Below are positions 16,875 through 25,320 of a stretch of DNA of 64,000 nucleotides, in pieces. Position numbers and translations under genes: made by a program. Source of the stretch: Pseudoalteromonas rubra. GTDB lineage: Bacteria > Pseudomonadota > Gammaproteobacteria > Enterobacterales > Alteromonadaceae. The DNA is taken from contig NZ_CP045430.1 of the NCBI RefSeq assembly GCF_005886805.2, positions 744,001 through 808,000 of the forward strand, in the 5' to 3' direction. The notes beneath the pieces were generated by a model. It saw only the letters and a program-made list of their open reading frames with translations, did not search any database and had not been told where the DNA came from. Within the stretch, counting starts at the first letter, position 1; every line of letters begins with the position of its first letter.

Positions 16875-19130
16875 TTAATGTACGTTTAGCTTGGCCAGAT
16901 AGTCAGTCAACTGCTCAGCACTGACAGGCCGGCCAACATGGTAACCTTGCATTAGGGTGCAGCCCATCTCGGACAATACCTTTACCTGCTCAGCTGACTC
17001 AACTCCCTCAGCACAACAAGTAACATTGATATTTTTTGCCATCACTAATACAGATTTTATTAAACTCTGCGACTCCTCGTCGACCAGTCTAGATAGTAAT
17101 CCCGGATCCAGCTTCAAGGCGTCGATTTTTAACTCATGTAACTGTCCAATACTCGTGTGGCTGGCATCAAAATCATCGATGGCAATTGTAAAGCCAGCCT
17201 GTTGCCAATGGTTTATCACGTTATCAGCCTCCGTACCCAGCAATGTGAGTTGCTGCTCCATTATTTCAATTTCGACTTGCCAGGGTTGCAATTGATGTTC
17301 AATCAGGCGCCTGTTCAGTTCGCTCAATGCCTCATCCTGTTGCAGTGTTTTCACAGACACATTGATACTCAGCCTGAGTTCAGGGATTGTTGCTTGCCAA
17401 CTGGCAAAGTGCTTAAATGCTTGCTCCCAGAGTTTAGATTGCAATGCCATCAGGCAACCGACTTCGCTCACTTCATTGATAAATCGATTTGCTTCGACAA
17501 GCGTGCCTTCTTTATGCCACCGCGCCAACATCTCCACCTGCACAAGCCGACCATCTGATGCGCAGACAACAGGCTGAAAATACGGTACAAACTTATCTGC
17601 CGCTAAAGCGTCTAAAATAGCCTGCTCCAGAGCCTGATTTTGCTCAGCTTCATCATCCAATTTAGAGCAGTAAAACTGCATCCCACCTTTGCCCGACCTT
17701 TTTGCCCGATACATCGCGCTGTCAGCACGTTTCATCAGTAATTCAGCGTTATCGCCGTCGTCAGGATACAGCGCAACGCCGGCACTCAGCGCAGCCTGTA
17801 CTTCAACGCCTTTGATCTCATACTGACCACACACGCCATCAAGCACTTTTTTAATCACGCTTCGTACATGACGTTTATCTTCAATGGCATCCAGCAACAA
17901 TACAAATTCATCACCGCCCATCCGGGACACGGTATCACATGCCCGAACAGAATCCGTTAATCGTTGTGCAATGTGTTTCAGGAGTAAATCGCCAAAATCA
18001 TGTCCCAAAGAGTCATTGATTTTCTTAAATTTATTCAGATCCATAAACACAACCGCAAACTGATGGCGATTACGCAACGCCCGTTTACACGCCTGGATAA
18101 GCCTATCTTGAAGCAGCAAACGATTAGGCAACCCCGTCAGTGCATCATGGTGGGCCAGATGGTTCATTTTGCGCTTGAGTGCCCTTGACTCAGTCACATC
18201 CTGAAAAATCATCACGGCACCAATGACTTTGCCTGAATTGTTGTATACCGGGGAACAGGAATCATCAATGGCAAACTCCAGCCCAAGGTGATTTCGAAAG
18301 CAGGTAGAATCCGGCAGGCTAACCGTTTGCTGACTGCGCATACACACGGCCATTTGATCTTCGATGGGTCCTTCACTCCCTTCATGATATAACGGCATCA
18401 CCTCAGTAATGGGCTTACCTTTTACTTCTTCGGTAAGTAAGGCAAGTACCGCCTCAGCAACCGGATTCATAAAAATCACCCGGCTATCAATATCGCAACA
18501 TATTACACCATCACCGATGGAGCTGAGCGTCACTGCCAGCAGCTCGCTGTCTGTATCTGCCTGACCCAGATGAGGCGAAAGGTGTAAGTACCGGGCAAGG
18601 TGCAAATTGCGGTGCTCAGAGCTTTGTAACTCAAAAAGTCCTGTGACACGCTCACTGTGCGCGCTAACCAGGGTCAGTTTAATCACCTGACCAGGTTTTG
18701 GCTCCTCTAGCCAGGCTGCCAGCCGTGCCCAGCTATCTGGTTCCAGCAATTCATGCAGGTTATAGGCAAATAGCGCTTTGTGACTTTTAGCAAGCGCGGT
18801 TGTCAGCCCGTCACTCATACAAATCAGACTGGCATCAGAGCTAAACACAAATTCAAAGCCTGAGTTGGCCTGAAATGCTTCGAGGTAAAAGTGGTGTGCT
18901 TCATCATGACCATTATGGCGTCTCTGGTCCGATCGACGGCTCAACCACCAAATCACGGTGCCAGCCATTGCTGCCATCAGGCCGCCGACGACTAGCGCCA
19001 GAATCATCGGGCTAGTTGTACCACCAGCTGAAGACGCAAGCACTGAAGTACTGTGAGACGCAGCGCTCGCCTGCCACCCCACAACAGACAAACACAGGCT
19101 TACAAAATATTGCAAGGCAGAGGTTTTCAC
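16875..19130 (-). CDS. Membrane PAS-GGDEF-EAL protein
   Basis: A 751-residue cyclic-di-GMP enzyme. It starts at a GTG preceded by GGAG. A signal-like N-terminus and one TM segment (about 43-63) lead to a PAS domain (about 195-310), a GGDEF domain with intact GGDEF (405-409), and an EAL domain. The EAL motif is EML (Glu533); the other acidic metal-site positions (INVSV, DDF, LKLD, CAEGVE) remain, but loop 6, normally DFGxGYSS, is DFDASHTS, which often weakens phosphodiesterase activity. The intact GGDEF suggests diguanylate cyclase activity. It lies upstream of the box of the ten-gene operon but ends before it, so it is probably separately controlled. Confidence 0.9.
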   Translation of the reverse strand: MKTSALQYFVSLCLSVVGWQASAASHSTSVLASSAGGTTSPMILALVVGGLMAAMAGTVIWWLSRRSDQRRHNGHDEAHHFYLEAFQANSGFEFVFSSDASLICMSDGLTTALAKSHKALFAYNLHELLEPDSWARLAAWLEEPKPGQVIKLTLVSAHSERVTGLFELQSSEHRNLHLARYLHLSPHLGQADTDSELLAVTLSSIGDGVICCDIDSRVIFMNPVAEAVLALLTEEVKGKPITEVMPLYHEGSEGPIEDQMAVCMRSQQTVSLPDSTCFRNHLGLEFAIDDSCSPVYNNSGKVIGAVMIFQDVTESRALKRKMNHLAHHDALTGLPNRLLLQDRLIQACKRALRNRHQFAVVFMDLNKFKKINDSLGHDFGDLLLKHIAQRLTDSVRACDTVSRMGGDEFVLLLDAIEDKRHVRSVIKKVLDGVCGQYEIKGVEVQAALSAGVALYPDDGDNAELLMKRADSAMYRAKRSGKGGMQFYCSKLDDEAEQNQALEQAILDALAADKFVPYFQPVVCASDGRLVQVEMLARWHKEGTLVEANRFINEVSEVGCLMALQSKLWEQAFKHFASWQATIPELRLSINVSVKTLQQDEALSELNRRLIEHQLQPWQVEIEIMEQQLTLLGTEADNVINHWQQAGFTIAIDDFDASHTSIGQLHELKIDALKLDPGLLSRLVDEESQSLIKSVLVMAKNINVTCCAEGVESAEQVKVLSEMGCTLMQGYHVGRPVSAEQLTDYLAKLNVH

Positions 19131-19348
19131 TCAGACTCCGGTCATCTATTAAACACAGCTCTTATCAAGCGTAGTCGCAATAACAAGACTTTGGTACTGC
19201 AACTGAAGTTTTTGAAGCCTTTGTTAATGATAGAGTTTAATGTTTTGACAAAGACAAAAACTAAACGCTCAATTATGCTGATTTCTGGAATTTCGGCGAT
19301 TTTTATTCTAGTGTCTTGAAAGCAGCCCGTAGACAGTGGAGTTTCGCA

Positions 19349-19954
19349 TTGAGCGACGACAATATAGTAGACAGCTTCATTCGCGTTGCGCGTATCATTG
19401 CAAATCTTGACGCGATTTTGGCCGAAGCTAAAAACCTCTCTCTTACCGCCAAGAATGCCCGCGTGGTCGCGCTGAGAGCAGGTGATTCGGCCTCTGGCTT
19501 TAAACCCATTACAAACTTCATTGATGAGTTTTCGGAACAAACCATCAAGACCACTACGCATATCTCCACGCTATCTAATCAGCTGTTCAAAATTGCGCTC
19601 GAGGCAGTCCGAAGTACCCAGTTCGATATGCATGTTAATAATGCAGCAATGCTCGTCTCCACATCTCAAGTTGTTGCTTTGCAAAATAAAGCAAAACAAG
19701 AGCGGCAATACCAGACCAAAAAACTGGAAATCGCTTTACAGGATCTGGAGAGCTTTTTTGAAGAGATCAACAAGCAAATGCGCAGTGCGGAATACATTGC
19801 CGTGACCAGCCGGGTTGAGGCATCAAACGCCGGAGAATTTAGCGACAGTCTACAGTCGGTCTCTGATTTTATTGCCAGTGCAGCCAAAACAATTAAGCAG
19901 TCAGTCACTGTAAACTTAAACGAAATCCATACTCTAAGAGGCGCCCTGCATTGA
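19349..19954 (+). CDS. Soluble MCP-like helical signalling protein
   Basis: About 201 residues, almost wholly helical, without TM segments. The first part (LTAKNARVVALRAGDSASGFKPITNFIDEFSEQTIKTT) resembles the signalling tip of methyl-accepting chemotaxis proteins (compare [25 protein letters not shown]), and SAEYIAVTSRVEASNAGEF near the C-terminus repeats the theme. I chose TTG at 19349 because GGAG lies 7 bases upstream; the longer frame has no usable start. Its stop overlaps the TTG start of the diiron protein gene, so the two are coupled. Probably a chemoreceptor-like adaptor or sensor partner for that protein. Confidence 0.6.
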   Translation: MSDDNIVDSFIRVARIIANLDAILAEAKNLSLTAKNARVVALRAGDSASGFKPITNFIDEFSEQTIKTTTHISTLSNQLFKIALEAVRSTQFDMHVNNAAMLVSTSQVVALQNKAKQERQYQTKKLEIALQDLESFFEEINKQMRSAEYIAVTSRVEASNAGEFSDSLQSVSDFIASAAKTIKQSVTVNLNEIHTLRGALH

Positions 19955-20682
19955 AAGCAACACAACTCCATCAGGCTCCGAGCCACTCCTGGTTGATGTT
20001 TGGTCGTGACGAAGGCAAACCAGAAAAGATCATTGATACTAACCAGTATCTGGTGAAAGGCACAGGGCAAGCGGTACTGCTTGACCCGGGAGGCACAGAG
20101 CTCTTTTCACCCATGTTGGCTGCCATCTTGCAACATATTGAGCTGGAAGAGCTTACCACCTTATTCGCCTCACATCAGGATCCCGACATCATATCCTCGC
20201 TGGGACTTTGGGATAAAGCCCTGCCAGATGCCACACTGCATGCGCCCTGGCTGTGGGAAGGGTTTATCCGCCACTTTGGTATGAGCAATATCAAATACCA
20301 GGGGATCAAAGACGAAGGCGGCGAAATCCGTCTGAATGACATCAGCCTGAAACTCGTCCCGGCACACTATCTGCATTCATCAGGTAATTTTCATGTGTAT
20401 GACCCACTGGCAAAAATACTGATGAGTGGTGATGTAGGTGCGGCGCTGGAAAAAACCAACGCTCCAATATTTGTGGACGATTTTGCGGCTCACGTTAAGC
20501 ATATGGAGTATTTCCATCGTCGCTGGATGCCATCCAATCGCGCTAAAGCAAACTGGATAGCCCGCGTGAGAGAGCTCGACATCGACATTATGGCACCTCA
20601 GCATGGTCGCTTGTTCAAAGGCGAAGCGGTCGCTGAATTTCTTGAGTGGTTTGCAAAACTGGACGTGGGCATCGCCAGTTGA
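19951..20682 (+). CDS. Metallo-beta-lactamase-fold diiron protein, ODP-like oxygen sensor candidate
   Basis: 243 residues of the flavodiiron-type metallo-beta-lactamase fold without the flavodoxin domain. Predicted diiron ligands: His75, Asp77 and Asp79 in SHQDPD, His142 in YLHSSGNF, Asp161 in SGD and His218 in PQHG; Asp77 replaces the Glu of flavodiiron proteins. This arrangement fits the ODP group, of which the Treponema denticola member is a described iron/oxygen sensor acting in chemotaxis. The gene starts with TTG overlapping the stop of an MCP-like gene and is preceded by AAGAGG. The pairing supports oxygen or redox sensing coupled to signalling rather than oxygen reduction, as no rubredoxin or flavodoxin is adjacent. 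Confidence 0.75.
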   Translation: MKATQLHQAPSHSWLMFGRDEGKPEKIIDTNQYLVKGTGQAVLLDPGGTELFSPMLAAILQHIELEELTTLFASHQDPDIISSLGLWDKALPDATLHAPWLWEGFIRHFGMSNIKYQGIKDEGGEIRLNDISLKLVPAHYLHSSGNFHVYDPLAKILMSGDVGAALEKTNAPIFVDDFAAHVKHMEYFHRRWMPSNRAKANWIARVRELDIDIMAPQHGRLFKGEAVAEFLEWFAKLDVGIAS

Positions 20683-20685
20683 GGC

Positions 20686-21036
20686 TTACTTATCACTCCA
20701 CACCGCCAATTCATTGCCACTGGGCTCAATAAAATGAAATCGCCTGCCACCGGGGAAGCTAAATATCGCTTTATTGATGGTAGCACCAGCCTGCTCTATG
20801 GCTTGCTGTGTTTGTACTAAATCATCACTGTACAATACCAGTAGCGGGGCACCTTGCGCCTGGCTGGCTGAGAGATCGCTTTGGAAAAAGCCCCCCTCCA
20901 GCCCAGACTCACTAAACGCAACGTACTGCGGACCGTATGACTGAAATTGCCAACCAAAAACCGATTCGAAAAATGCCTGCGTCGCCGGTAAATCAGAAGC
21001 AGCAAACTCTACATAGTTAAGCGTATGGTGTTTCAT
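20686..21036 (-). CDS. VOC (glyoxalase/bleomycin-resistance) family protein
   Basis: 116 residues forming a vicinal-oxygen-chelate fold: HHTLNYVEFAASDLPATQAFFESVFGWQF at the N-terminus and GGRRFHFIEPSGNELAVWS at the C-terminus, the two paired beta-alpha-beta modules. Metal ligands are probably His3 or Glu9 and Glu near the end, but the pattern is that of unassigned VOC proteins, so no substrate can be given. It converges on the diiron gene with a 3-base gap and no terminator between. Confidence 0.8.
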   Translation of the reverse strand: MKHHTLNYVEFAASDLPATQAFFESVFGWQFQSYGPQYVAFSESGLEGGFFQSDLSASQAQGAPLLVLYSDDLVQTQQAIEQAGATINKAIFSFPGGRRFHFIEPSGNELAVWSDK

Positions 21037-21174
21037 CGTCCTTCCTTTTTTATTATTGTCTCGGCATTCAATGTGCGTTCACCTGCACCTGATAAAAACC
21101 GATAACATATTGAACTGAATCGGCTCCATATTAGCGCTGAGGCGTGATAGAGTGCCAGATAAATTAGCATATTG

Positions 21175-23001
21175 ATGATGAATATCTTGTTTCGCATACT
21201 CTTAATAGGTTTGCTCATGACCCTCACAGCCCCAAGCCATAGTGCTCAATCGGCACCTGAATTACGTACCCTGATCGGCCAAAAATTAATGCTCGATTTA
21301 CGATACTTTTGTCAACAAGGCAAAGGGGCAAAATGTCGGGAGCCAATGACTACCCTGCCACCGGAGCTCAAGCAGATACTGCATGACTATCAGATTGGCG
21401 GCGTGATCCTATTTGCCGAAAATGTACGGGAAATTGAACAAATAGTCGCACTGACGCAGCAGATCCACCATGCAACAGAGCAACCTCCCTTTATCGCCAT
21501 TGATCAGGAAGGTGGTCGGGTTGCCAGAATTAATCGTGCTGAGGCCACCTCCTTCACTGGCAATATGAGCATAGGAGCCAGCTACGCTCTGCATGGTACA
21601 CGCTATGCGCAGGAGGTTGCGTCAGTCATAGGTAAAGAGCTGTCCGTACTTGGGATCAATGTCAATTTCGCGCCAACCGTTGATGTCAACGCCAATCCGG
21701 ATAACCCGGTCATTAATGTCAGGTCATTTGGCGAAGATCCACACATGGTGGCAAAACTGGGTGCCGCACAAGTCAAAGCATTCGAGCAACAGGGGGTGAT
21801 ATCTGCCATCAAGCATTTTCCGGGGCATGGTGATACCAATGTCGACAGTCACACCGGCTTACCCCGCGTAAATCATCGCCTGGAACAGATACAGCAGCAA
21901 GACATTGCGCCGTTTGCCAGCATCATCAAACACCACGCACCGGGTATGATAATGACGGCGCACATCCAGTACCCAGCGCTGGATAGTACAGTCATACTCA
22001 ACAAACGTAATGAAAAAATGCTGCGCCCGGCGACGATGTCACGCAAAATTATGCATGACCTATTAAGAGAAGAGTTGGGCTATCAGGGTGTCACCATCAC
22101 AGATGCACTGGATATGGCCGGGATCAGTGACTTTTTCGAGCCCGAGCAGGCCGTCATAGAGACCTTTGCTGCGGGTGTAGACATTGCCCTGATGCCTTTT
22201 GCGATACGCAGCACAGAGGATATCAGCGCATTCAGACAATTTATGGATGCACTTTATCAACAAGCCACAGCGCAACTGAGCATCTCTGAACTAAGGACAT
22301 CTAACCTGAGAATACAAACGCTCAAAGCCCGCTTTTTAGCGCCAAAGCGTCAGCTGTCCTCGGCTATAGCTCAGTCTGTACTGGGGAATCCACAGCATCG
22401 TAAACTGGAGGCTGAGCTGGCACTGGCGGCCATAACACAAGTGAAGAATAACCAGCTGTTACCACTGGCACCCCGAGCAAATCAGCGAATTCATGTGATT
22501 ATGCCGGACAAACAAAAAGCAACGGCTCTGAAACAAGCCTTGTTAGCTCATGCAACTCATCCGCTCACGGTTACTCTGTCCAGTTTACAAGGATTCGACC
22601 CTGCCCGGGCAGAAGCAGATATAAAAAATGCAGACTTCGTCATTGCCGGTCATGCCACGCCCGCGCAAAGCGCAGTAGAAATTGGTGGAATGGAAGACCT
22701 GGCTACACTGTCGCAGTTTTCTCTGGCAGCCAAGGCCCAGCCTGACGCATTACAAGGTTTATTACGGTTTGCTCAGTCTCAGCACAAACCAAGCGTGTTC
22801 ATCAGTTTGCGTGCCCCCTATGAAATCACCCGGTTTGCCCCTTACAGCCAGGCTGTACTGGCAAGTTATGCCTATAATGTTGACGTTGAAACCGCCAGTG
22901 AAGTCAGCGGACCGGCGTATACCGCGCTTGCCAAAGTCATCTTAGGTCATGAAAAAGCCAAAGGAACACTCCCCGTTACCATAGACAAACAGGCAGATTA
23001 A
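21175..23001 (+). CDS. Periplasmic GH3 beta-N-acetylhexosaminidase
   Basis: About 608 residues. A signal peptide (about 25 residues, ending SHSA) leads to a GH3 catalytic domain with the NagZ-type motif KHFPGHGDT followed by SHTGLPRV, AIDQEGGRVARI, and a nucleophile candidate Asp in TITDALDM. It is longer than cytoplasmic NagZ (about 340) because of a C-terminal alpha/beta domain. It should release terminal N-acetylglucosamine from chito-oligosaccharides or muropeptides outside the cytoplasm, complementing the GH20 enzyme at 45.5 kb. The ATG at 21175 or 21178 is preferred over the TTG at 21172. Confidence 0.88.
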   Translation: MMNILFRILLIGLLMTLTAPSHSAQSAPELRTLIGQKLMLDLRYFCQQGKGAKCREPMTTLPPELKQILHDYQIGGVILFAENVREIEQIVALTQQIHHATEQPPFIAIDQEGGRVARINRAEATSFTGNMSIGASYALHGTRYAQEVASVIGKELSVLGINVNFAPTVDVNANPDNPVINVRSFGEDPHMVAKLGAAQVKAFEQQGVISAIKHFPGHGDTNVDSHTGLPRVNHRLEQIQQQDIAPFASIIKHHAPGMIMTAHIQYPALDSTVILNKRNEKMLRPATMSRKIMHDLLREELGYQGVTITDALDMAGISDFFEPEQAVIETFAAGVDIALMPFAIRSTEDISAFRQFMDALYQQATAQLSISELRTSNLRIQTLKARFLAPKRQLSSAIAQSVLGNPQHRKLEAELALAAITQVKNNQLLPLAPRANQRIHVIMPDKQKATALKQALLAHATHPLTVTLSSLQGFDPARAEADIKNADFVIAGHATPAQSAVEIGGMEDLATLSQFSLAAKAQPDALQGLLRFAQSQHKPSVFISLRAPYEITRFAPYSQAVLASYAYNVDVETASEVSGPAYTALAKVILGHEKAKGTLPVTIDKQAD

Positions 23002-23066
23002 TCGTAGCTGCCTATAATATTGAGTGAGATGTTGTTGAATCAGCCTGTTACCTGATGAGGACATGT

Positions 23067-23864
23067 ATGGACCCAAAGGCATCACTCACTGCACCTAACG
23101 CTATTCGCGCTATGATCCGGGTCGGGGACTATTCCGGCCCAACTAACGGCTTTGTTCCCGGCTTCGCCCAGTGTAATGTTCTGATCCTGCCTGAAGCCTA
23201 TGCGTTTGAATTTATGACTTACTGTCATCACAACGCTGACTGCTGCCCTTTGTTAGCAAGCAGTATTTCACCAGGGTGTTATCATCTCGACCAGTTAGGT
23301 CAGGACATTGATATTCGTACCGATATTCCGCGCTATCGGATCCTAAAACACGGCCAGCTTACTGAGGAAGTCTCAGATATCAAACAGCTATGGCGAGACG
23401 ACCTGGTCACTTTTGCACTAGCCAGTTACCTCGCCTTTGACAATGTGCTCAACTCCTTCGGTATATCCAGTCCACTGGCCAACCCAACGCACTCCTTACC
23501 TATGTATATCAGCAATATAGAGAGTAACCAGGTGGGGCCATTTAGTGGCAATAAAGTAGTCTGCATGCGCCCAATGAGTAAACCAGAGTTGATCAAAGCC
23601 ATTCAGGCGGGTTCAGTCAGCCGGGTACCACATGGCATCCCTCTGCACTTCGGTGAAGCAAGCGACATCGGCATTAACAACCTGAATAAACCAAACTTTG
23701 GTGAACCGCTTCCCATAGCCAACGATAAACTTCCCGTCTTCTGGACAACCAGTCTCACAGCTCACCTTGCAATTACCCGGGCAGCCCCTGAGCTGTGTAT
23801 TATCAATAGCCCACAACATCTGTTGGTTACGGACAAAGCCGATTTAAACCTGGTCCTCAGCTGA
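23067..23864 (+). CDS. DUF1445/YcsI-family protein, D-glutamate-cyclase-like
   Basis: 265 residues of the YcsI/DUF1445 group, annotated as putative hydro-lyase or D-glutamate cyclase: GFVPGFAQCNVLILP at the N-terminus, ISPGCYHLDQL, and RVPHGIPLHFGEASDIGI in the C-terminal half. Vertebrate D-glutamate cyclase interconverts D-glutamate and 5-oxo-D-proline. The next gene encodes PxpA, and the two are also neighbours in the Bacillus subtilis ycsF-ycsI region, which supports a shared role in 5-oxoproline metabolism. The ATG at 23067 has GAGGA 5 bases upstream. Confidence 0.8.
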   Translation: MDPKASLTAPNAIRAMIRVGDYSGPTNGFVPGFAQCNVLILPEAYAFEFMTYCHHNADCCPLLASSISPGCYHLDQLGQDIDIRTDIPRYRILKHGQLTEEVSDIKQLWRDDLVTFALASYLAFDNVLNSFGISSPLANPTHSLPMYISNIESNQVGPFSGNKVVCMRPMSKPELIKAIQAGSVSRVPHGIPLHFGEASDIGINNLNKPNFGEPLPIANDKLPVFWTTSLTAHLAITRAAPELCIINSPQHLLVTDKADLNLVLS

Positions 23865-23985
23865 CACACTCCAGCCTGGTTTTGTAACTATGATCAGAAG
23901 ACGTGAACTTGATTGGGCGTGAAGCCCTAACCCTGACGCTGCAATCCATGTTAAGGTCTGGAAAAACCCAAAATAAGAGTATTCT

Positions 23986-24717
23986 ATGCTACTAAATTGC
24001 GATCTGGGCGAAAGCTACGGTGCCTGGAAAATGGGACTGGACAGCCATGTTATGCCGCACATTGATCTGGCCAATATTGCCTGCGGCTTCCATGCAGGCG
24101 ACCCGACTGTAATGGCAAACACACTCGCACTGGCCAAAGCACATCATGTCGGTATTGGTGCCCACCCAGGTTATCCCGATCTGCAAGGGTTCGGACGTCG
24201 CTCGATGACCCTGAGTAACACCGAACTGCGTAACACACTGCATTACCAAATTGCGGCGCTGGAGGGAATGGCGCGAGTGCAGGGGATGACTTTGAGCTAT
24301 GTAAAACCTCACGGCGCCTTGTATAACGACATGATGCGCAACGAAGCGACGCTTCTTCAGGTGCTCCAAACGCTCTCCGAGTACCCTGCTAAGCTCAAAC
24401 TAATGCTGCTGGCAACGGCTGAGCAAGCGCATCATACACGCCTTGCGGAGCAATTTGGCGTAGAGTTACTATTTGAAGCCTTTGCTGACAGACTTTACAC
24501 AGATCAAGGGCAACTTAGCCCACGAACACAGCCCAATGCAGTCCACGACGAGGCAAACGTACTGGCACAGGTAAAACAACTGCTGGCCCATGGCACAGTA
24601 ACCACAACAAGTGGTCAGGCTTTGCCACTCAAAGCAGACACCCTCTGTGTGCACGGCGACAACATGGACAGCATTAATCAAATCGTCACTATCAGAAAAT
24701 TACTCCAAACCCAATAA
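23986..24717 (+). CDS. pxpA: 5-oxoprolinase subunit PxpA (LamB/YcsF family)
   Basis: A 243-residue cytoplasmic protein with family signatures at both ends: NCDLGESYGAW, ANIACGFHAGDP, GAHPGYPDLQGFGRR, VKPHGALYN and CVHGDN near the C-terminus. PxpA is one of three parts of the ATP-dependent 5-oxoprolinase that opens 5-oxo-L-proline to glutamate; the partners PxpB and PxpC are not in this window, so they must be encoded elsewhere or the protein works with the YcsI-like neighbour. It lies 121 bases after that gene and 25 bases before the acetyltransferase gene, probably in one operon. Confidence 0.92.
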   Translation: MLLNCDLGESYGAWKMGLDSHVMPHIDLANIACGFHAGDPTVMANTLALAKAHHVGIGAHPGYPDLQGFGRRSMTLSNTELRNTLHYQIAALEGMARVQGMTLSYVKPHGALYNDMMRNEATLLQVLQTLSEYPAKLKLMLLATAEQAHHTRLAEQFGVELLFEAFADRLYTDQGQLSPRTQPNAVHDEANVLAQVKQLLAHGTVTTTSGQALPLKADTLCVHGDNMDSINQIVTIRKLLQTQ

Positions 24718-24742
24718 CATCGAACAATAAAAGGATTTCACT

Positions 24743-25264
24743 ATGATTGACACTTCCCGCCTGCTACTGCGGCCATTAACGCCTTCTGACTGGCCATTTT
24801 TTTTGCGCCTTCATCAGCTCCCTCAAGTAATGTGCTTTATTCGCGACTTGCCTGGGCAAAATGAAGTCCGCGCGCAATTTGACCGTCGACTCATCAACTG
24901 GCGCAAAGAGAGCGGGGAGTGGCTTACATTAGTGATTGAAGAGCGAGAAACCGGCAATCCCGCAGGACTTCATGGCTTCTTATCCAACTGGACACCCTAT
25001 CAGCAGGCTGAGCTTGGGTTTATGCTTGCCCCTGAGCATCAGGGTAAGGGGTATGCAAAAGAGTCGACCAGCGCCATTATCGATTTTGCCTTTAATCAAT
25101 GCGGCTATCACAAACTGACAGCAACCGTCACCGAAGGCAATGAGGCATCATTTAACTTACTAACCGGTCTGGGGTTTGAGCATGAAGGTACACTTAAAGA
25201 CAACTACATTATCGGCGGGCAATGGTGTAACGACCAAAAGCTGGGCTTAATTGCAACACGCTAA
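24743..25264 (+). CDS. GNAT acetyltransferase, RimJ/RimL type
   Basis: 173 residues of the Gcn5-related acetyltransferase fold: DTSRLLLRPLTPSDWPFF at the start (RimJ/RimL pattern), the acetyl-CoA loop LAPEHQGKGYAKES with the expected Q-G-K-G-x-A signature, and NEASFNLLTGLGFEHEGTLKDN near the end. It transfers acetyl from acetyl-CoA to an amine, perhaps a protein N-terminus or a small molecule; the acceptor is unknown. It is the last gene before a strong terminator. Confidence 0.9.
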   Translation: MIDTSRLLLRPLTPSDWPFFLRLHQLPQVMCFIRDLPGQNEVRAQFDRRLINWRKESGEWLTLVIEERETGNPAGLHGFLSNWTPYQQAELGFMLAPEHQGKGYAKESTSAIIDFAFNQCGYHKLTATVTEGNEASFNLLTGLGFEHEGTLKDNYIIGGQWCNDQKLGLIATR

Positions 25265-25272
25265 ATACAACA

Positions 25273-25310
25273 ATGCAGCCGGCCTAAAGTAAACCGGCTG
25301 CATCGTTTTT
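25273..25310 (+). terminator. Rho-independent terminator after the GNAT gene
   Basis: A 10-bp perfect stem (ATGCAGCCGG/CCGGCTGCAT), an 11-base loop and CGTTTTT on the plus strand, 9 bases after the GNAT stop. Its position between convergent genes lets it also serve the beta-propeller gene on the minus strand, where the T-run is poorer. Confidence 0.9.
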
Positions 25311-25320
25311 ATCGATCACG

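Noticed and set aside
16875..19130. Treating the GGDEF/EAL gene as part of the ten-gene operon
   Set aside because: It is on the same strand but downstream of no operon gene; it lies upstream of the PmrA-type box, so it is not within the unit.
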